A stretch of 48,976 nt of DNA from Alphaproteobacteria bacterium. GTDB lineage: Bacteria > Pseudomonadota > Alphaproteobacteria > Puniceispirillales > Puniceispirillaceae. The stretch covers positions 1-48,976 of the forward strand of contig JADHLI010000016.1 in NCBI GenBank assembly GCA_016780775.1. Direction: 5' to 3'. Positions 7,928-16,733 of the stretch are shown here, one piece after another. Within the stretch, counting starts at the first letter, position 1, and every line of letters starts with the position of its first letter. The notes beneath the pieces are model-generated. The model did no database searches. It worked only from the letters and a program-made list of their open reading frames with translations, and was not told the origin of the DNA. The translations under genes and the position numbers were made by a program.

Positions 7928-8569
7928 CTACTTTTGAATGATGAATGTAGCATCATTATCTACATAGCGTGTTGGGCTAGCATAGGTGCGCCCGAAATGA
8001 CGCTCTAGCAGACTTTTGAATTTTTCAGGCTGGATATAGAAAATATCATTATGGATTTTGGCTTGGGGCAAGCTGGTAACATTAATGGCCATGCCCTTAT
8101 TTACCTGCTTCCAGCTCAATGCCATCTGCCGCAAGATATAATCCTGCCATAAACTATAATCATCACAATGGCATAAATTAAAAGTGCCCACAAACACTGC
8201 ATAATCAGGCCTGTCTGCTGGCTGACGACCTAACTGGAAACGCTGTTCGCCATCCGCAAAATGCTGCTTACAATAGCTAATCATAGCAGAATTAATATCA
8301 TAACCGCGATAGCCAAAATGCTGAAAACGCTCTGTGTTTTGTATGAAATTCCACAAAGCGCCGTAGCCGCAGCCAATATCAGCAAGCTGAATGCGCGCTC
8401 CTTTTTCGCGTGCGGTTATCTGCGCTAGGAGATGGTCAAAACGCGCGGTTTGGCTTAGCCGAGATGCCCAAAATACGCCTTCTGCTGCAGCACCTTTCTG
8501 CTTAAACCGTTTGGTATAAGCAGACCGAATAGAGTTTTCAAATAATTGCTGGCTGATGCGCTTGAACAT
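7928..8569 (-). CDS. Class I SAM-dependent methyltransferase
   Basis: A 213-aa protein with the SAM-binding motif I at LADIGCGYGALWNF (about residues 62-75) and motif II acid in YRGYDINSAMI. The later FVGTFNLCH and MAINVTSLP segments fit motifs of the Rossmann methyltransferase core. The substrate is unknown. It begins 9 bp after the stop of the HD-domain gene on the same strand, so the pair is likely one operon. It ends directly against mmcB, convergently. Confidence 0.8.
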   Translation of the reverse strand: MFKRISQQLFENSIRSAYTKRFKQKGAAAEGVFWASRLSQTARFDHLLAQITAREKGARIQLADIGCGYGALWNFIQNTERFQHFGYRGYDINSAMISYCKQHFADGEQRFQLGRQPADRPDYAVFVGTFNLCHCDDYSLWQDYILRQMALSWKQVNKGMAINVTSLPQAKIHNDIFYIQPEKFKSLLERHFGRTYASPTRYVDNDATFIIQK

Positions 8570-8578
8570 GAGATGTCT

Positions 8579-9163
8579 TTAAATGGCACCTTCACTAATG
8601 ATATTTGTGTCAAAGGCTGGGCGGCTAAAGATTTTTTGAACCATTGGCGCAAAATGGGATAGAGGCTTTGTTGGATAGTTTGGGTTAAAGGAGGCCTGAT
8701 CCCATTCACCGCAGAACTTTTCAGTTATATCAAACCATTTATGGCCACGATAGCGCTCCCGCTCATCCTTATTTAGCCCGATCTTGTCGGCATAATAATA
8801 CATCTGGAAAATGCCATGATGTTCAAGCACCCAGGTAACTTCTGCACGCACATAGGGCCGGATGATTGATGCCGCCATCTGGGAGTGATTCTCAGGGGCT
8901 AAATCATCGCCAATATCATGAATGAGGGCAGCAACAATCAGTTCAATATCTGCGCCATCTTCTTGTGCTCTGGTCGCGGTTTGCAGCGAGTGCTCAAGCC
9001 GCGTCACCTGATAGCCCCCTAATGTGTCCTCTAAATTCTCCAAAGCAGTTAAAATGCGCTCGGGAAGGGTTTTGATATAGGCTTTTTCCAATTTCTCCAG
9101 CAGAGCATAATCTTGGGTTGTGCCTTTATCCATACGGGTGAAAGAGACTGTATTTTCAGGCAA
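8579..9163 (-). CDS. HD-domain protein, PhnZ/TmpB-like
   Basis: A 194-aa HD-domain protein. The metal-binding residues are readable as H58 (in VTRLEHSLQTA), H82-D83 (LIHDIGDD), H93, and H115/H116 (VLEHHGIF), with a later acidic position in the RGHKWFDITEKFC region. The spacing and the preceding YxxT/RLEH block resemble the PhnZ/TmpB group of mixed-valent di-iron HD oxygenases that cleave organophosphonates, rather than phosphohydrolases. This is a resemblance only: no phosphonate transporter or second oxygenase is near. It is the upstream gene of a two-gene operon with the methyltransferase. Confidence 0.7.
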   Translation of the reverse strand: MPENTVSFTRMDKGTTQDYALLEKLEKAYIKTLPERILTALENLEDTLGGYQVTRLEHSLQTATRAQEDGADIELIVAALIHDIGDDLAPENHSQMAASIIRPYVRAEVTWVLEHHGIFQMYYYADKIGLNKDERERYRGHKWFDITEKFCGEWDQASFNPNYPTKPLSHFAPMVQKIFSRPAFDTNIISEGAI

Positions 9164-9415
9164 TGTATCTCTCCTATTCTAGCGCTCTGGTGGATTTGTT
9201 TAGCGATGTGACAATAAGCCTAGTTTTTGAGTTTTGCCGCCTCTTATTTGCTGCGTCTATAAAAAAATTGCGGCCACAGCTAAAAAATGACTAGTTTGAG
9301 CAAAAAATTTAGAGGAAACCAAATCGGCACGTTCATTTTATATAGAATTTTTGATATAACAAAAACGCATAGAATTAGATTTCAATAACAGCGCGTCAGG
9401 TAATTCAGAGTTAAA

Positions 9416-9958
9416 ATGGGCAACACGCAGATAAATGATTGGCTGATGGAAGTCCTTAGCGGTGCGCAAAGCGGCGATCCGCAGGCGATGATAATCACGG
9501 GTCTGTCTGGCGCGCTAGCGTTGATCCTAGTGCTGATGATCCTTATTGCTATAATGGGCCGAAAGGATAAAACAGCTACAACCTTGGGTCAGCCTGAAAA
9601 GGATGTGGCATCTCATCGTGCTGAGCCGGAAATGGCGTTGCAAGCAGAAGCTGGCGATACCTCTGTTGATTTAAATATACCAGCAGAGACAGAAGCTAGG
9701 GATAGCCAGAATGCTGAAATACCGCAGACAGACGATTTTATGATCTTTAAGCGCGGTGAGCGGCAAACCACACAACGCAAAGAAGAGATGATGCCAACCT
9801 CTGAAGGGTTGAGTATTGAGGATAACTTGCAGCTGATTGAGCGGGAGATGATAAAGCTGCGCGATATGTTCAAACAAGGGCATGTCACCCGCGATGTTTA
9901 TGTTGATGAAACCCGCAATCTCTATCATCAGGCTAAGGCGATATCTGCGTTAAAATAA
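9416..9958 (+). CDS. Membrane protein with SHOCT-like C-terminus
   Basis: A 180-aa protein with one clear membrane helix (about residues 27-48), a long acidic, low-complexity linker (about 55-125), and a C-terminal helical pair ending REMIKLRDMFKQGHVTRDVY, which resembles a SHOCT-type short oligomerisation motif. No function is known. It leads a plus-strand series with the pseudopilin-like gene and the ParA-like gene (gaps of about 83 and 109 bp), which suggests but does not prove a shared role. Confidence 0.6.
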   Translation: MGNTQINDWLMEVLSGAQSGDPQAMIITGLSGALALILVLMILIAIMGRKDKTATTLGQPEKDVASHRAEPEMALQAEAGDTSVDLNIPAETEARDSQNAEIPQTDDFMIFKRGERQTTQRKEEMMPTSEGLSIEDNLQLIEREMIKLRDMFKQGHVTRDVYVDETRNLYHQAKAISALK

Positions 9959-10041
9959 TCTGTTTTTAGTGCTGGAAAATTGCGCGCACCAAAGACAGGT
10001 TTAAGTTTTGTTATGTTAATAAGTTTTGGATAGACGCAAGC

Positions 10042-10716
10042 GTGGTAAAGATAAGTAAACAGCTAGCCGAAAATGAGCAAGTAAGACAAGAAAAACCTTC
10101 TTTTCCGGGCTTGAGCTTTGTTGAGCGTTTATTTATTTGCCTTACCGTCGGCGCGCTATTTTTTGGCCTTGTCATCAGCTGGTATGCTCAATCCACAGAG
10201 CAAAAACTAACACAAACCAAGCAAGGTGGAATGGCTGTTAGCCAATGGATAAAATCAGCTTATCTGCTAAAGGATACAAGGTTAAGCCTTTCTGATAAAG
10301 GGGCAGATCCCAGTAGTTGCACAGCAGAGAAAATGCTGGTCAGCAAAAGCTGCGTTCTAGAATTAATTCAAGAGAATAGCATGTTTAAAAGCCTGCAAAA
10401 CCCGTTTTTTCCAGAAAGCGAAAATGCATCTCTTATTGCTGTTTTTGAGGGGCAGGCAGGCATACCCAAAAATGGTAGCCCCTGCGGCAGCTTGTCGGAA
10501 ACTTTTGCTATATTCACCGCGGCAGGACTATTCAAGGGCAAGCCTAAAGCATGGCGGGGAACGATAATGCTGCAGCTTTCTGCCGCCGCTGAAAAAACAT
10601 CCGATAATAAGGCAAAGCTAATGGCCGGATATTGCGATGAGGGCGGACGATATGAAAGGCTGGAAGCTGAAATTCCGTTCTTTAAAGAAAATAAATCATT
10701 ACAGGGTGGTAGTTGA
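10042..10716 (+). CDS. Membrane protein with prepilin-like N-terminus
   Basis: A 224-aa protein starting at a GTG. Its N-terminus reads FPG-LSFVERLFICLTVGAL: a Gly at position 23 (-1), then Leu (+1) and Glu (+5), then about 20 hydrophobic residues. This matches the class III signal of type IV prepilins and pseudopilins, where a prepilin peptidase cuts after Gly and Glu+5 guides assembly. The remainder (about 50-224) is extracytoplasmic, with several Cys (in DPSSCTAEK, SKSCVLE, GSPCGS, AGYCDEGG) that could form disulfides, as in many minor pilins. The leader of 23 residues is long. No pilus ATPase, peptidase or secretin is in the window, so it could also be an ordinary bitopic membrane protein. 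Confidence 0.6.
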   Translation: MVKISKQLAENEQVRQEKPSFPGLSFVERLFICLTVGALFFGLVISWYAQSTEQKLTQTKQGGMAVSQWIKSAYLLKDTRLSLSDKGADPSSCTAEKMLVSKSCVLELIQENSMFKSLQNPFFPESENASLIAVFEGQAGIPKNGSPCGSLSETFAIFTAAGLFKGKPKAWRGTIMLQLSAAAEKTSDNKAKLMAGYCDEGGRYERLEAEIPFFKENKSLQGGS

Positions 10717-10825
10717 ACAAAATAAGCGCAAATACGCCTGATTTTCTAACCAAATAGGAATTTGTGTCGATTTAATAAAAATAGTGTGGGATGATTAACC
10801 TAAAGCACTAATCTTTTTTTCAATT

Positions 10826-11554
10826 TTGAAACAGTCAGGCATATCATTGGAACAAGGACAGTCTATTTTTGTTGGAAATATCAAAGGCGGTGTAGGTAAA
10901 AGCACGCTTACCAGCCTGCTGTTTGATTATTTTATGAAAAAAAGAGGGCAACGCAAAGTTCAGATGGTCGATGCGGATAGGCAAGGCACCTCCTTTGAGC
11001 TGCTAGAGCCATTGGCAAGTGGGGATAATATACGCCATGTGCCTGTATCTGACCGATTTGACGGGCTTTCGCTGGTGACGCTAGACAGCATATTAAGGCG
11101 GATGCGCTCTAATCCTGATTCGCTTACCATTGTTGATACGGGGGCTGGTTGGCCGGGAAATGTCTGGCAGATTGCTATGTTATGTGAGTGCATCATCATC
11201 CCGACAACGCTTTCTTGGGCAGATTTGCGCCCGACAATCGAATTTGTCCGCGAGATGGATGAACGCAAACAAAGTTTAGATACGGTTACCCCGCATCTGA
11301 TCATTGTACCAAATAAAGTACCCCCATCTCAGCGGGATATGTCTATGCTCAGCGATAACCTAAAAGAATTAAATGTGGTGGTTGCACCGCCCTTATCTGA
11401 TCTGTCAATAGTTCGGCACATGTCTGCTGAGTTTAAGGGGCTGGAGCCGGCAAAAGGCACGCGTTTTTATGATGAATTTACCCGCCTAGGGGATTTCATT
11501 AATGATTATGTACTCTCCGGCCGCTTGAACCAGATGTATGACGCAAACTCATAA
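10826..11554 (+). CDS. Orphan ParA/MinD-like ATPase
   Basis: A 242-aa deviant Walker-A ATPase. KGGVGKST starts at K20 (signature Lys K20, P-loop Lys K25), and VDADRQG lies near residue 48. A Walker B-like DTGAG near residue 102 replaces the usual DxPP. Family members position cargo such as chromosomes, plasmids, pili or protein clusters by ATP-dependent dimerisation. No ParB partner or parS-like site is visible. The frame has no ATG near its beginning: the likely start is TTG 10826, with an upstream in-frame stop at 10796. The weak start suggests low expression. It follows the prepilin-like gene, which allows a TadZ/CpaE-like localisation role, an inference from context. Confidence 0.75.
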   Translation: MKQSGISLEQGQSIFVGNIKGGVGKSTLTSLLFDYFMKKRGQRKVQMVDADRQGTSFELLEPLASGDNIRHVPVSDRFDGLSLVTLDSILRRMRSNPDSLTIVDTGAGWPGNVWQIAMLCECIIIPTTLSWADLRPTIEFVREMDERKQSLDTVTPHLIIVPNKVPPSQRDMSMLSDNLKELNVVVAPPLSDLSIVRHMSAEFKGLEPAKGTRFYDEFTRLGDFINDYVLSGRLNQMYDANS

Positions 11555-11567
11555 AGAGTAGGCTGTT

Positions 11568-12704
11568 TTACCCCTGCATTTGGCTGGCGACCCATTTATG
11601 GAAATGATGGGTGGGCGTATCCATCTTTGGCGAGAATTTACCGCCATCATAGGACGGCGCATAACGGCCACGCTGCATGCCTTCAACAACGCCTATATCT
11701 TCGATAAAGATGCCTTTCCACAGGCGCGTGTTGGTGACCCGCATTTCTGCAAAAGAGGGGCTGTAAGCAGCCTCTTCATTGGCGTAATAGATGCTGACAC
11801 GCTCGGTGGTTTTGCCTTGACCGTTTGGGGTAAGTAATATCGCATAGCAGTGATCTTTATGAACGCCAAACAACACATTTGGGAAAAAGGCGCAATATTC
11901 AGCAGCGGTATCCCATTTATCTGTTAAACCCTCAAAGACAGGGAAGCAACGCCCATCTTCATCTAGCTGTGGTTTATAAACATAAGAGCCTTGCCCAGCA
12001 TAAATTTCTTCATCCAAGATATTATAATGATCTTCTAGGCGCGAATAGCTGTTCAGGCCTGGATGAATAAAGGGTAGGTGATAAGCTTCACAGTAGTTTT
12101 CCACTGCCAACTTCCAGTTACAATCAACCTCTAAGCTAAACATCGAATCAGCGCCGCCACCAAAAATAGGTTTCTCAAACTCTGACCATCTGTCGCGCAA
12201 GGGATGCGCAATCATGTCGAAAGGAGCGGCCGTGCCGGATAAGTTCACAAAAACCACATCCCGCCAGACAACAGACCTTACACGGTTTAAAGACAGGCTT
12301 TCACATATCACAGTTTCATCTTTGTGAATATTTGGGCCGCCAACATGTGGGGTCGCTTTCAGATGACCTTCTAGGTCATAAGACCAAGCATGATAAGGAC
12401 AGGTTATCGGTCCGTTTAATTGGGCTGGCTCATCAACAAGAATCATGCCGCGATGACGGCAGACATTTTCAAAAACATGTACCTCATCATTTTTTGTACG
12501 CACCATCAACAAAGGAATGCCCAGCATATCAATCGGATATACACATCCCGGCTTTGGCACATCACAGCCAAAACCAATTGCCGCCCAGCCTTTTTTAAAA
12601 ATTGCATCTGCTTCTTTTGCATGCATATCTGCATCGATATAACAGGCGTTTGGAAGGCCATGCGCTTTTTCAATGGGCTGTAATACAGAAACTAAATCAT
12701 CCAT
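11568..12704 (-). CDS. Rieske non-heme iron oxygenase, alpha subunit
   Basis: A 378-aa ring-hydroxylating-type oxygenase. The Rieske 2Fe-2S ligands are C82, H84, C102 and H105 (CRH and CPYH). The mononuclear iron site appears in NYCEAYHLPFIHPG with H209 and H214. The C-terminal catalytic domain extends to about residue 370. Members act on aromatics or on quaternary amines such as glycine betaine, stachydrine and carnitine; which one applies here cannot be read from sequence. No reductase gene is adjacent, so electrons must come from an unlinked protein. It is convergent with the ParA-like gene and divergent from selO. Confidence 0.85.
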   Translation of the reverse strand: MDDLVSVLQPIEKAHGLPNACYIDADMHAKEADAIFKKGWAAIGFGCDVPKPGCVYPIDMLGIPLLMVRTKNDEVHVFENVCRHRGMILVDEPAQLNGPITCPYHAWSYDLEGHLKATPHVGGPNIHKDETVICESLSLNRVRSVVWRDVVFVNLSGTAAPFDMIAHPLRDRWSEFEKPIFGGGADSMFSLEVDCNWKLAVENYCEAYHLPFIHPGLNSYSRLEDHYNILDEEIYAGQGSYVYKPQLDEDGRCFPVFEGLTDKWDTAAEYCAFFPNVLFGVHKDHCYAILLTPNGQGKTTERVSIYYANEEAAYSPSFAEMRVTNTRLWKGIFIEDIGVVEGMQRGRYAPSYDGGKFSPKMDTPTHHFHKWVASQMQG

Positions 12705-12983
12705 CTGATGGCTCCTTTTAGCTTTGCCAACCTAACAATCTATCCGACTTGGGCATCTATTCTGGGTTTGGGCGTCTATTCTGAGCTTGACGCCACCCTT
12801 GCAATCCTTGACAGATTAAAAGAAGAAAGATTTTTGTGTCTGTTCCTTTCACGCCCAAAAAGTCGGCTTTTGACAAGGATATACATTTCGGTTCTAGATT
12901 CTGATAATTTCTGATGCGTTGCCTTCTAGAATGTCATCCCCCGAAGCGTTATATCTCAGAGCGGTATATCCCAGAGTAAGTGT

Positions 12984-14387
12984 ATGTTTAAATATCAGCC
13001 CAAACCTATTCATTTACAACTTGGCTCTGCTTTTTATGATCCAGTCAAGCCAGCAAAGTTTCCCAAACATATTTTGCGATATCGAAATGATAGTGCGGCA
13101 AAAAACATCGGTTTGCATGAGCTGTCAGACGCCGACTTCATCCGCCATTTTGGAGCATTTGAGCCGCTTAGGGATAATATTCCAGAGCCGATTGCCTTGC
13201 GTTATCATGGCCATCAATTTGGCGTTTATAACCCCGAAATTGGCGATGGGCGCGGCTTTTTATTTGCGCAATGTGAAGAGGCGGAAACAGGGCGTATTTT
13301 GGATTTAGGCACGAAAGGCTCCGGGCGCACCCCTTATGCCCGCACAGCAGATGGCCGTCTAACCCTAAAAGGTGCCGTGCGCGAGATACTAGCAACCGAA
13401 ATGTTATCTGCGCTGAATGTACCGACATCTGCTACATTCTGTGTTATCGAAACAGGGGAGGCGTTAGAGCGGCATGATGAGCCATCTCCCACACGCTCAG
13501 CAGTGTTAACTAGGCTATTGCATAGCCATATCCGGATAGGCAGCTTCCAGAGGCTTGCTTATCTGCGCCAGACTGACAATCTGGAAATTCTGCTTCGGCA
13601 TGCGATAGAATATCATTACTCAGAGCTAGATGCGCGGGCACCCCTAGCAGAATTAGTTCCCGTCTTCCTATCTAAACTTGCCTCTAAAATTGCAAAGATG
13701 GTCGCTGGGTGGATGGCGGCTGGATTTGTGCATGGTGTTTTGAATACTGACAATTTTAATATAACAGGGGAGAGTTTTGATTATGGTCCGTGGCGGTTCT
13801 TGCCAGCAATGCATCCAGACTTTACAGCCGCCTATTTTGACCAGCAGCAACGCTATGCCTATGGACGCCAACCAGAGGCCGCCTTGTGGGCACTTTGCCG
13901 GCTGGCAGATTGTTTTCAGCATGTTCTAGATACCGAAGCTCTTGGTGCGGCACTTGGCAATTACTGGCCAGAGGTGGAGGGTGAGATTGCGCGCGCGATA
14001 TGCTGGCGACTTGGCGTTAGGGCTGATGATAAAACAGCTCAAGAGATAACTGCCCAGTTATTTCAGGCAGCAGGGCAAAGCAAAATTGGCTGGGACCAGC
14101 TATTCAAAGACCTTTATGGTGGTCAGCTTGTGCCAGATGCCGCGTCTGCTAGTCTTTGGCGTGATCATACCGAGCTTCAGGCGCTTGCAACCTATGCCGC
14201 TAAACTTTCCCCGCGCCAGAAAAATCAGCAAGCCATTGCCGAAATTAAAGATCGCCCCCTTGTGACGATGGAAATTTCAACCATGGAAGGGCTTTTCTTA
14301 CCAATTGCTGAACGAGATGACTGGCAACCATTTGAAGCTGCGCTGGCCTCTATACGCGCGCATGGCGCCGCTTTAAAGCAGGCATAG
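12984..14387 (+). CDS. selO: Protein adenylyltransferase SelO
   Basis: A 467-aa SelO (YdiU) pseudokinase-fold enzyme that transfers AMP to Ser, Thr or Tyr of target proteins. Characteristic stretches include YHGHQFGVYNPEIGDGRG near residue 75, DLGTKGSGRTPY near 110, RTADGRLTLKGAVREIL near 122, and the metal-binding HGVLNTDNFNITGESFDYGP near 250-270. The C-terminus ends AALKQA and lacks the C-terminal Cys/Sec tail known in some family members. A 279-bp upstream gap (12705-12983) holds two near copies of TGGGCATCTATTCTG but no gene I can support. Confidence 0.9.
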   Translation: MFKYQPKPIHLQLGSAFYDPVKPAKFPKHILRYRNDSAAKNIGLHELSDADFIRHFGAFEPLRDNIPEPIALRYHGHQFGVYNPEIGDGRGFLFAQCEEAETGRILDLGTKGSGRTPYARTADGRLTLKGAVREILATEMLSALNVPTSATFCVIETGEALERHDEPSPTRSAVLTRLLHSHIRIGSFQRLAYLRQTDNLEILLRHAIEYHYSELDARAPLAELVPVFLSKLASKIAKMVAGWMAAGFVHGVLNTDNFNITGESFDYGPWRFLPAMHPDFTAAYFDQQQRYAYGRQPEAALWALCRLADCFQHVLDTEALGAALGNYWPEVEGEIARAICWRLGVRADDKTAQEITAQLFQAAGQSKIGWDQLFKDLYGGQLVPDAASASLWRDHTELQALATYAAKLSPRQKNQQAIAEIKDRPLVTMEISTMEGLFLPIAERDDWQPFEAALASIRAHGAALKQA

Positions 14388-14394
14388 GTGCCGG

Positions 14395-14856
14395 CTATAG
14401 CTCTTCTGCGGACAGACCGCGATTTACTACCTCGCGCAGGGCAAAATTACTCTCCATGCGCAAGACATGCGGTAATGCAGATAAATATTCACTATGGATG
14501 CGTCCATAATCGGTGACATCGCGCGCTGCTATCCGCAACAGGTAATCGCTTTCTCCGGCAAGCAGGAAACAGGCTAGAACTTGTGGTACTTTCCTTACCG
14601 CCTGTTCAAAGTCAGAAAGCATATCAGCAGACTGGCCATGTAACGTAATATGCACCAATACTAATACTGAATGGCCAAGCTTTTCATGGGAAAGTCTAGC
14701 ATTATAGCCAGTTATGAGGCCAGATGATTCGAGTTGGGCAACACGGCGTAAGCACGCAGATGCAGATAAGCCAACCCTGTCTGCCAGCTCAACATTAGGG
14801 ATACGGGCGTTTTCCTGTAAAATAGACAGGATAGATCTATCAATCTTATCCATCAA
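14395..14856 (-). CDS. Lrp/AsnC family transcriptional regulator
   Basis: A 153-aa Lrp/AsnC protein. The N-terminal winged helix-turn-helix covers about residues 1-60 (DRSILSILQENARIPNVELA, then RVGLSASACLRRVAQLESSG), and the C-terminal RAM ligand-binding domain covers about 65-145. It is divergent from alanine dehydrogenase across a 227-bp AT-rich gap, the usual arrangement for a local activator responding to alanine (AldR-like). Regulation of ald is inferred from this layout. Confidence 0.9.
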   Translation of the reverse strand: MMDKIDRSILSILQENARIPNVELADRVGLSASACLRRVAQLESSGLITGYNARLSHEKLGHSVLVLVHITLHGQSADMLSDFEQAVRKVPQVLACFLLAGESDYLLRIAARDVTDYGRIHSEYLSALPHVLRMESNFALREVVNRGLSAEEL

Positions 14857-14981
14857 ATTACTCCTAAATCAATATCGGATAATATTGCCACCTTTAATTA
14901 TTTCACACAATAAATTTTAGTTATAATAAATAATTCTAAAATTAAATGGTGAAAACAAAGCTTTTTAAGCATAAATAAGCG

Positions 14982-14994
14982 CACAAATTTTGTG
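14982..14994. promoter_or_regulatory. Palindrome in Lrp-ald intergenic region
   Basis: The 13-bp palindrome CACAAA-T-TTTGTG lies about 90 bp before ald in an AT-rich gap between the divergent Lrp-type gene and ald. A related half-site (TTTCACACAA) occurs at 14901-14910. Lrp-family regulators bind AT-rich inverted repeats in such gaps, so this is a candidate operator. Confidence 0.45.
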
Positions 14995-15083
14995 TGAATC
15001 CAGATATCCTCAAATAATGAATAAGGACGGGTATTAAACAGCCGGATGCAGTTGTCACGCTGCTTAAAAATGGAGGATTTGAA

Positions 15084-16178
15084 ATGCTTATTGGGCTTCC
15101 AAAGGAAATTAAAAATAATGAGTTCCGTGTTGGGCTTATTCCAACATCTGTCGCAGAGCTGGTGAAATCAGGGCATCAGGTTCTGGTGCAAACAGGTGCA
15201 GGTGCCGGTATTGGTGCAGGAGATGAAGCTTATCAAGCTGCTGGTGCTATGATTAGCCCAACAGCAGAGCAGATTTTCCAAGATGCAGAGATGATTGTGA
15301 AGGTAAAGGAGCCGCAAGAACAGGAATGGGCGCAATTATCACCACATCAAATTCTGTTCACCTATCTGCATCTAGCTGCCGATATGTCACAAACGCAAGG
15401 GCTGATGCGCTCTGGCTGTACCGCAATTGCTTATGAGACTATCACTGATGATGCGGGCGGCTTGCCCTTGCTAGCCCCTATGTCTGAGGTGGCTGGCCGG
15501 CTTTCAGCTATTGAGGGGGCAGCGCACCTAAAGGCAGTGAATGGTGGGCGTGGTCTGCTGGTGTCTGGCGTGCCTGGCACTGAGGCGGCAAAAATTGTGG
15601 TGATAGGCGGCGGTGTTGTTGGAACAAACGCAGCTAAAATGGCAGTTGGTCTGGGCGCTGATGTGACTATATTTGACCGTTCTGTGCCGCGTTTACGTGC
15701 CCTGTCAGATATTTTTGGCACTTCCGTAGCTACCCGCTATTCTAAGCATGAGGCGCTAGCTGAGGCGGTGCGCGGGGCAGATATCGTCATTGGTGCGGTG
15801 CTTATCCCCGGGGCAAGCGCACCAAAGCTCGTATCAAAGGCCCAGCTAAAAGAAATGAAGCCAGGTGCTGTGATAGTGGATGTCGCTATTGACCAAGGGG
15901 GCTGTTTTGAAACCTCTAGGCCGACCACCCACGAAGACCCGACCTATATCATTGATGATGTGGTGCATTATTGTGTAGCAAATATGCCAGGGGCGGTGCC
16001 GCTAACCTCCTCACAAGCTTTAAATAATGCTACCTTGCCCTTTGTTTTGGCGTTGGCAAATAATGGTCTGGCCGCACTAGATAATGACCCGCATTTGGCA
16101 AATGGGCTGAATGTACGCGGTGGCAAATTGATGCATCCAGCTGTTATTGATGCGCTGGGAAGTTTATCTGCTGCGTAA
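15084..16178 (+). CDS. ald: Alanine dehydrogenase
   Basis: A 364-aa NAD-dependent alanine dehydrogenase, close to the usual family length of about 370. It interconverts L-alanine with pyruvate and ammonia. The N-terminal MLIGLPKEIKNNEFRVGL is diagnostic; substrate-binding segments include VKVKEPQ and FTYLHLAAD near residues 72-95. The Rossmann nucleotide fold appears at VVIGGGVVGTNAAKMAVGLG (about 172-191). The start has a GGAGG ribosome-binding site at 15071-15075. The divergent Lrp-type gene probably controls it. Confidence 0.95.
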   Translation: MLIGLPKEIKNNEFRVGLIPTSVAELVKSGHQVLVQTGAGAGIGAGDEAYQAAGAMISPTAEQIFQDAEMIVKVKEPQEQEWAQLSPHQILFTYLHLAADMSQTQGLMRSGCTAIAYETITDDAGGLPLLAPMSEVAGRLSAIEGAAHLKAVNGGRGLLVSGVPGTEAAKIVVIGGGVVGTNAAKMAVGLGADVTIFDRSVPRLRALSDIFGTSVATRYSKHEALAEAVRGADIVIGAVLIPGASAPKLVSKAQLKEMKPGAVIVDVAIDQGGCFETSRPTTHEDPTYIIDDVVHYCVANMPGAVPLTSSQALNNATLPFVLALANNGLAALDNDPHLANGLNVRGGKLMHPAVIDALGSLSAA

Positions 16179-16322
16179 AAGCAGGGGTTTGATACCTAAA
16201 AATGAAAAAAAACTGTGCCGTTAGGTCAAAAGAGGCTTGACCTGACAGGCCAATTAATGAATAAACACCACTGTTCTGAAAAGATGGTTCTTTCAAGCCA
16301 TCTTGGAAGGAAAAGGTTTAAC

Positions 16323-16398
16323 GGGGCCATAGCTCAGCTGGGAGAGCGCGTGCTTTGCAAGCATGAGGTCGTCGGTTCGATCCCGTCTGGCTCCACCA
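16323..16398 (+). tRNA. tRNA-Ala (TGC)
   Basis: A complete 76-nt tRNA with encoded CCA. The acceptor stem is GGGGCCA / TGGCTCC with a near-complete match, the anticodon stem CGTGC / GCATG encloses loop TTTGCAA (anticodon TGC), and the T loop is TTCGATC. It stands between ald and rpmF as a single gene, not inside an rRNA operon, although this isoacceptor is often found there. Confidence 0.95.
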
Positions 16399-16530
16399 AC
16401 CTTTTGCTTATCAGACCAAACGCCAGTTATTATTCGGCCAAAATTATTCGCCAGTTGACGATTTCAACGCTGCCTCGCTCAATGCGGTAATGCGAATAGG
16501 CTGAGGCACAGATTAGAGGAAGTGATAGAG

Positions 16531-16716
16531 ATGGCTGTTCCAAAGCGCAAAGTGACAAAATCAAAGCGCGATATGCGCCGCGCCCATGACGCGATTAGCG
16601 CCGATGCCTATGTTGAAGATAAGGTAACAGGTGAGCTTCATCGCCCACATCATATCGATCTGAAAACAGGTATGTATAAAGGTAAGCAGGTGCTTAAAGT
16701 CAAAGAACGGTTCTAG
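16531..16716 (+). CDS. rpmF: 50S ribosomal protein L32
   Basis: A 61-aa L32 protein starting [20 protein letters not shown], the standard family N-terminus. I use ATG 16531, which begins exactly at this motif, with an AGAGGAAG site upstream; an in-frame upstream start (16522) would add MIE. The C-terminal part ([15 protein letters not shown]) fits the zinc-less alphaproteobacterial form, with no Cys ligands. It is followed 17 bp later by hspQ. Confidence 0.95.
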   Translation: MAVPKRKVTKSKRDMRRAHDAISADAYVEDKVTGELHRPHHIDLKTGMYKGKQVLKVKERF

Positions 16717-16733
16717 GGACAAATACCTTTCTG

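Noticed and set aside
12708-13308. ORFs of 68 and 129 aa around the selO start
   Set aside because: The first lies in the rieske-selO gap without motif or start signal; the second overlaps selO in another frame.
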